Origin: Amblyornis subalaris
Lineage: Eukaryota > Chordata > Aves > Passeriformes > Ptilonorhynchidae
Length of the DNA: 64,000 bases
NCBI GenBank assembly: GCA_018881555.1
Contig: JACAXG010000014.1
Span: 9,489,972-9,553,971, forward strand
Direction: 5' to 3'
Within the stretch, counting starts at the first letter, position 1. Every line of letters begins with the position of its first letter. A program made the position numbers and the translations under genes. This document shows, piece after piece, positions 62,102-64,000 of this stretch. The notes beneath the pieces were generated by a model. The model did no database searches. It had not been told where the DNA came from and worked only from the letters and a program-made list of their open reading frames with translations.

Positions 62102-62505
62102 TCGTGCTGGTGGTGGTGTTCGGGATCTGCTGGGCTCCCTTCCACACCGACCGCCTTGTCTGGAGTTTTGTCTCCACCTGGACCAGCAACATGCTCCACA
62201 TGTTCCAGTATGTCCACATCATCTCAGGTGTCTTCTTCTACCTGAGCTCGGCCGCCAACCCCATCCTGTACAACCTGATGTCCACCCGCTTCCGGGAGAT
62301 GTTCAAGGAGGTGATGTGCCGCCCCGGCCGCCGCCCGCTGTGGTCACGGAAGTACTCGCCCAGCGTCACCCGCACCACCACCCGCAGCACCGAGTGCGAG
62401 CCCATGCCTGGCACCAACGAGCTGCCCCTGTCTGATGCTGAGGAGTACGAGCTGGAGGACCTGGAGAGGGGCCAGGCCACCACCCACGCAATGTCCATCT
62501 GCTGA
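62102..62505 (+). CDS. NMUR1: Neuromedin-U receptor 1, last coding exon (residues 299-432, TM6-TM7 and tail)
   Basis: This exon follows a pyrimidine-rich acceptor (tctccccacag). It completes codon 299 (T|TC, Phe), so MLFVLVVVF reads across the junction. It encodes TM6 with the CWAP motif (308-311), TM7 with NPILY (351-355, the NPxxY motif), an amphipathic helix 8 (RFREMFKEV) and C371, a possible palmitoylation site. The tail is basic and Ser/Thr/Arg-rich (about 373-395), then acidic ([13 protein letters not shown], 408-420), and ends at TGA 62503-62505. The two exons total 1299 bp, or 432 residues; I recall the family as roughly 400-430. No frameshift or stop is seen, so the gene appears intact. 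The helices match the family well, while the last 60 residues do not resemble the human NMUR1 tail I remember. An intron just before TM6 is a known arrangement in the ghrelin/neuromedin/neurotensin receptor branch. Confidence 0.95.
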
Positions 62506-63465
62506 GGAGCGGGAGGACAGGGAAGGACTGGGACCGGTTTTCCTCACTACCAGCATCCATCTGACTGTGGCATTCATCCTGTGGTGGGGAGTGGGGCAGG
62601 AGTGATGGAGGGCTCCATGCCCCTCTGTGCTGTCCCACTGGGATGCAAAGGCTGCCTGTATCGGCAGCGCTGCTCCAGGCACATGGTGGCAGTGGCCTTG
62701 CTGTGCCCTGGATGCATAGCAATGCATCCAGCTGTGCTCAGCACCAGGCCTGGCCAAGGCCAGAGCATCCCTGCTGGTGTGGGGACATCTGACTTCTATG
62801 TCAGGGATATGCCAGCAATCCCCAAAAACATTCCATCCCTCCTGGCCTGGCGGGGTGAACCCAGAGGTGCTGGTGCCAGGGGTGTCAGGCAACCCGGGTT
62901 GTTTTGGGACACAGGGATGGATGGGTGCCCCAAGAGGCACTCACACCTGAGCTGAGACCCCCAAATGGGTGGGAGAGGTTTGCATGGGATGGAGTGGGGA
63001 AAAAATGGTCTATGGGTGCTTTCTCCCTCAAGACCTCCTCAGGGCCCTCTGGCAACAATGTGACCTGGATTTTCTGGCACATCCCTTCAGTGTTGCCAGC
63101 TGGTGCCTGGCTGCAGGGTGCTGGTACAGATCCTTGCTCCCAGCCTTCCTCCTGCCCTGCATTCCTAGCCCTTTGAGGGCAAGGGAAGGGCATGGCTGCT
63201 CCCTCCAGAGCTGGAGTCTGTGGGGGAAATATGGGACAAAGGAATCTCCAGGCTGCCTGTAGTGCCAAGGCAGAGCTCTGTGACTGTGCTGCATGAATAT
63301 GATCCTCTCTCCCCTCTCTGACCAGCATGTGGTGGGTGCCAATCTCCTCTCCCTCTGCCCACTGTGGTCACCTGCACTCTTGGGGAATGTGGGGAGCCCT
63401 CCTCCATCCCTGCCCTGCATGGGCTGAGCCTCGTTGAGAATTAAAAAAAGCCATTGGCTGATTTG
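62506..63465 (+). other. NMUR1: Probable NMUR1 3' UTR with ATTAAA poly(A) signal
   Basis: No coding sequence is seen after the stop. An ATTAAA hexamer at 63440-63445 is followed by a GT-rich stretch (tgatttgtgccctggttgtg), the usual layout of a cleavage site. The end near 63465 is inferred from this. Confidence 0.5.
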
Positions 63466-64000
63466 TGCCCTGGTTGTGTTCCCCAGGACCCAGCCCTGCT
63501 CCCAGCATGGGACTGAACCCAGGCCATGCTCCTGGAGACGACAACAAGTGGCCCACGTGCCAGGGTGATGGGCACCAGGGGTGTTTCATCAGATCTCCCT
63601 GAGGGTTCTGCTGCCATGGTGGGTCTGTGGGTCCAGGCACATTCAGGACATGGCAGGGAGGGCACAGGTGGGATGCCTGCACCCTCCCTGGTCTCCAGGA
63701 TGCTCAGACTGAGCTGGGGCTGGGGCCTTTGCAGAGGGACAGCTGCCTCTGGAGCAGTGGCCATCAGTCCTTCCCCAGACACACAACTCGGAAAATGTCA
63801 CGAAAATGCCAGGGAGCGTGGGCTGGCTAGTTGTGCTCTCCTGGGCTGGAGGGACCCATCGATTTACTGTCTGAGATCAATGCTGCTGCCTTCCCAGTGT
63901 ACAGCAGGTCCTGCAGGATGAAATATTGAGGATCTGAAATGGTAGCTGAGGGACTGTCCAAGCAGCTTGAGCTCTTGTTTTGCACTACTTCCCCAGCCTC
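63466..64000. other. Intergenic sequence downstream of NMUR1
   Basis: No exon, repeat or promoter is recognised. In human the neighbouring gene on this side is NCL (from memory); none of its coding sequence is visible before the window ends. Confidence 0.5.

Noticed and set aside
1..64000. NCL, PTMA or NPPC exons expected from human synteny
   Set aside because: By-eye search for the NPPC mature ring, the PTMA start and nucleolin motifs on both strands found none.
1..64000. CRISPR arrays, operons or other prokaryotic systems
   Set aside because: All repeats are simple tandem types without spacers, and the sequence is clearly vertebrate.

Overview
The window looks like vertebrate nuclear DNA, most probably from a bird. 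It is GC-rich, with many CpG islands and short tandem repeats. It has almost no interspersed repeats: no Alu, L1 or tRNA-SINE is visible, and only one decayed fragment resembles a CR1-type LINE. Single N bases are scattered through it, as in a draft assembly. I infer 'bird' from composition and repeat content, not from a diagnostic gene.

Only one protein-coding gene is supported. It lies at the right end on the + strand and encodes neuromedin-U receptor 1 (NMUR1), a class A GPCR. Two coding exons (59957-60851 and 62102-62505) join in phase through a GT-AG intron of 1250 bp. They give a complete 432-residue receptor with all seven helices and the usual class A motifs. A CpG island with a good splice donor at 58621 probably holds the promoter and a 5' non-coding exon. 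An ATTAAA signal near 63440 probably ends the 3' UTR.

The left 58 kb has no coding region I can support. It reads as an intergenic domain made of (a) several CpG islands or orphan core promoters near 8.6 kb (minus strand, CCAAT plus TATA), 15.7-15.96 kb, 24.5-25.5 kb (plus strand, GC box, CCAAT, TATA-like), 33.5-34.5 kb (YY1-like ATGGCGGC), 39.9-40.6 kb, 45.6-46.1 kb (CRE plus three X-box-like palindromes) and 49.1-49.5 kb; (b) AT-rich stretches dense in homeodomain-type TAAT sites that look like conserved non-coding elements; (c) microsatellites and minisatellites; and (d) the LINE relic near 12 kb. From memory of human 2q37, NMUR1 lies between NCL and a long gap leading to PTMA. I searched by eye for NCL, PTMA and NPPC coding sequence and found none, so the window would fit that gap.

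I found no evidence of a novel multi-gene system. The most useful leads are the orphan promoters, above all the CRE/X-box island at 45.65-45.96 kb, and the candidate enhancers upstream of NMUR1.
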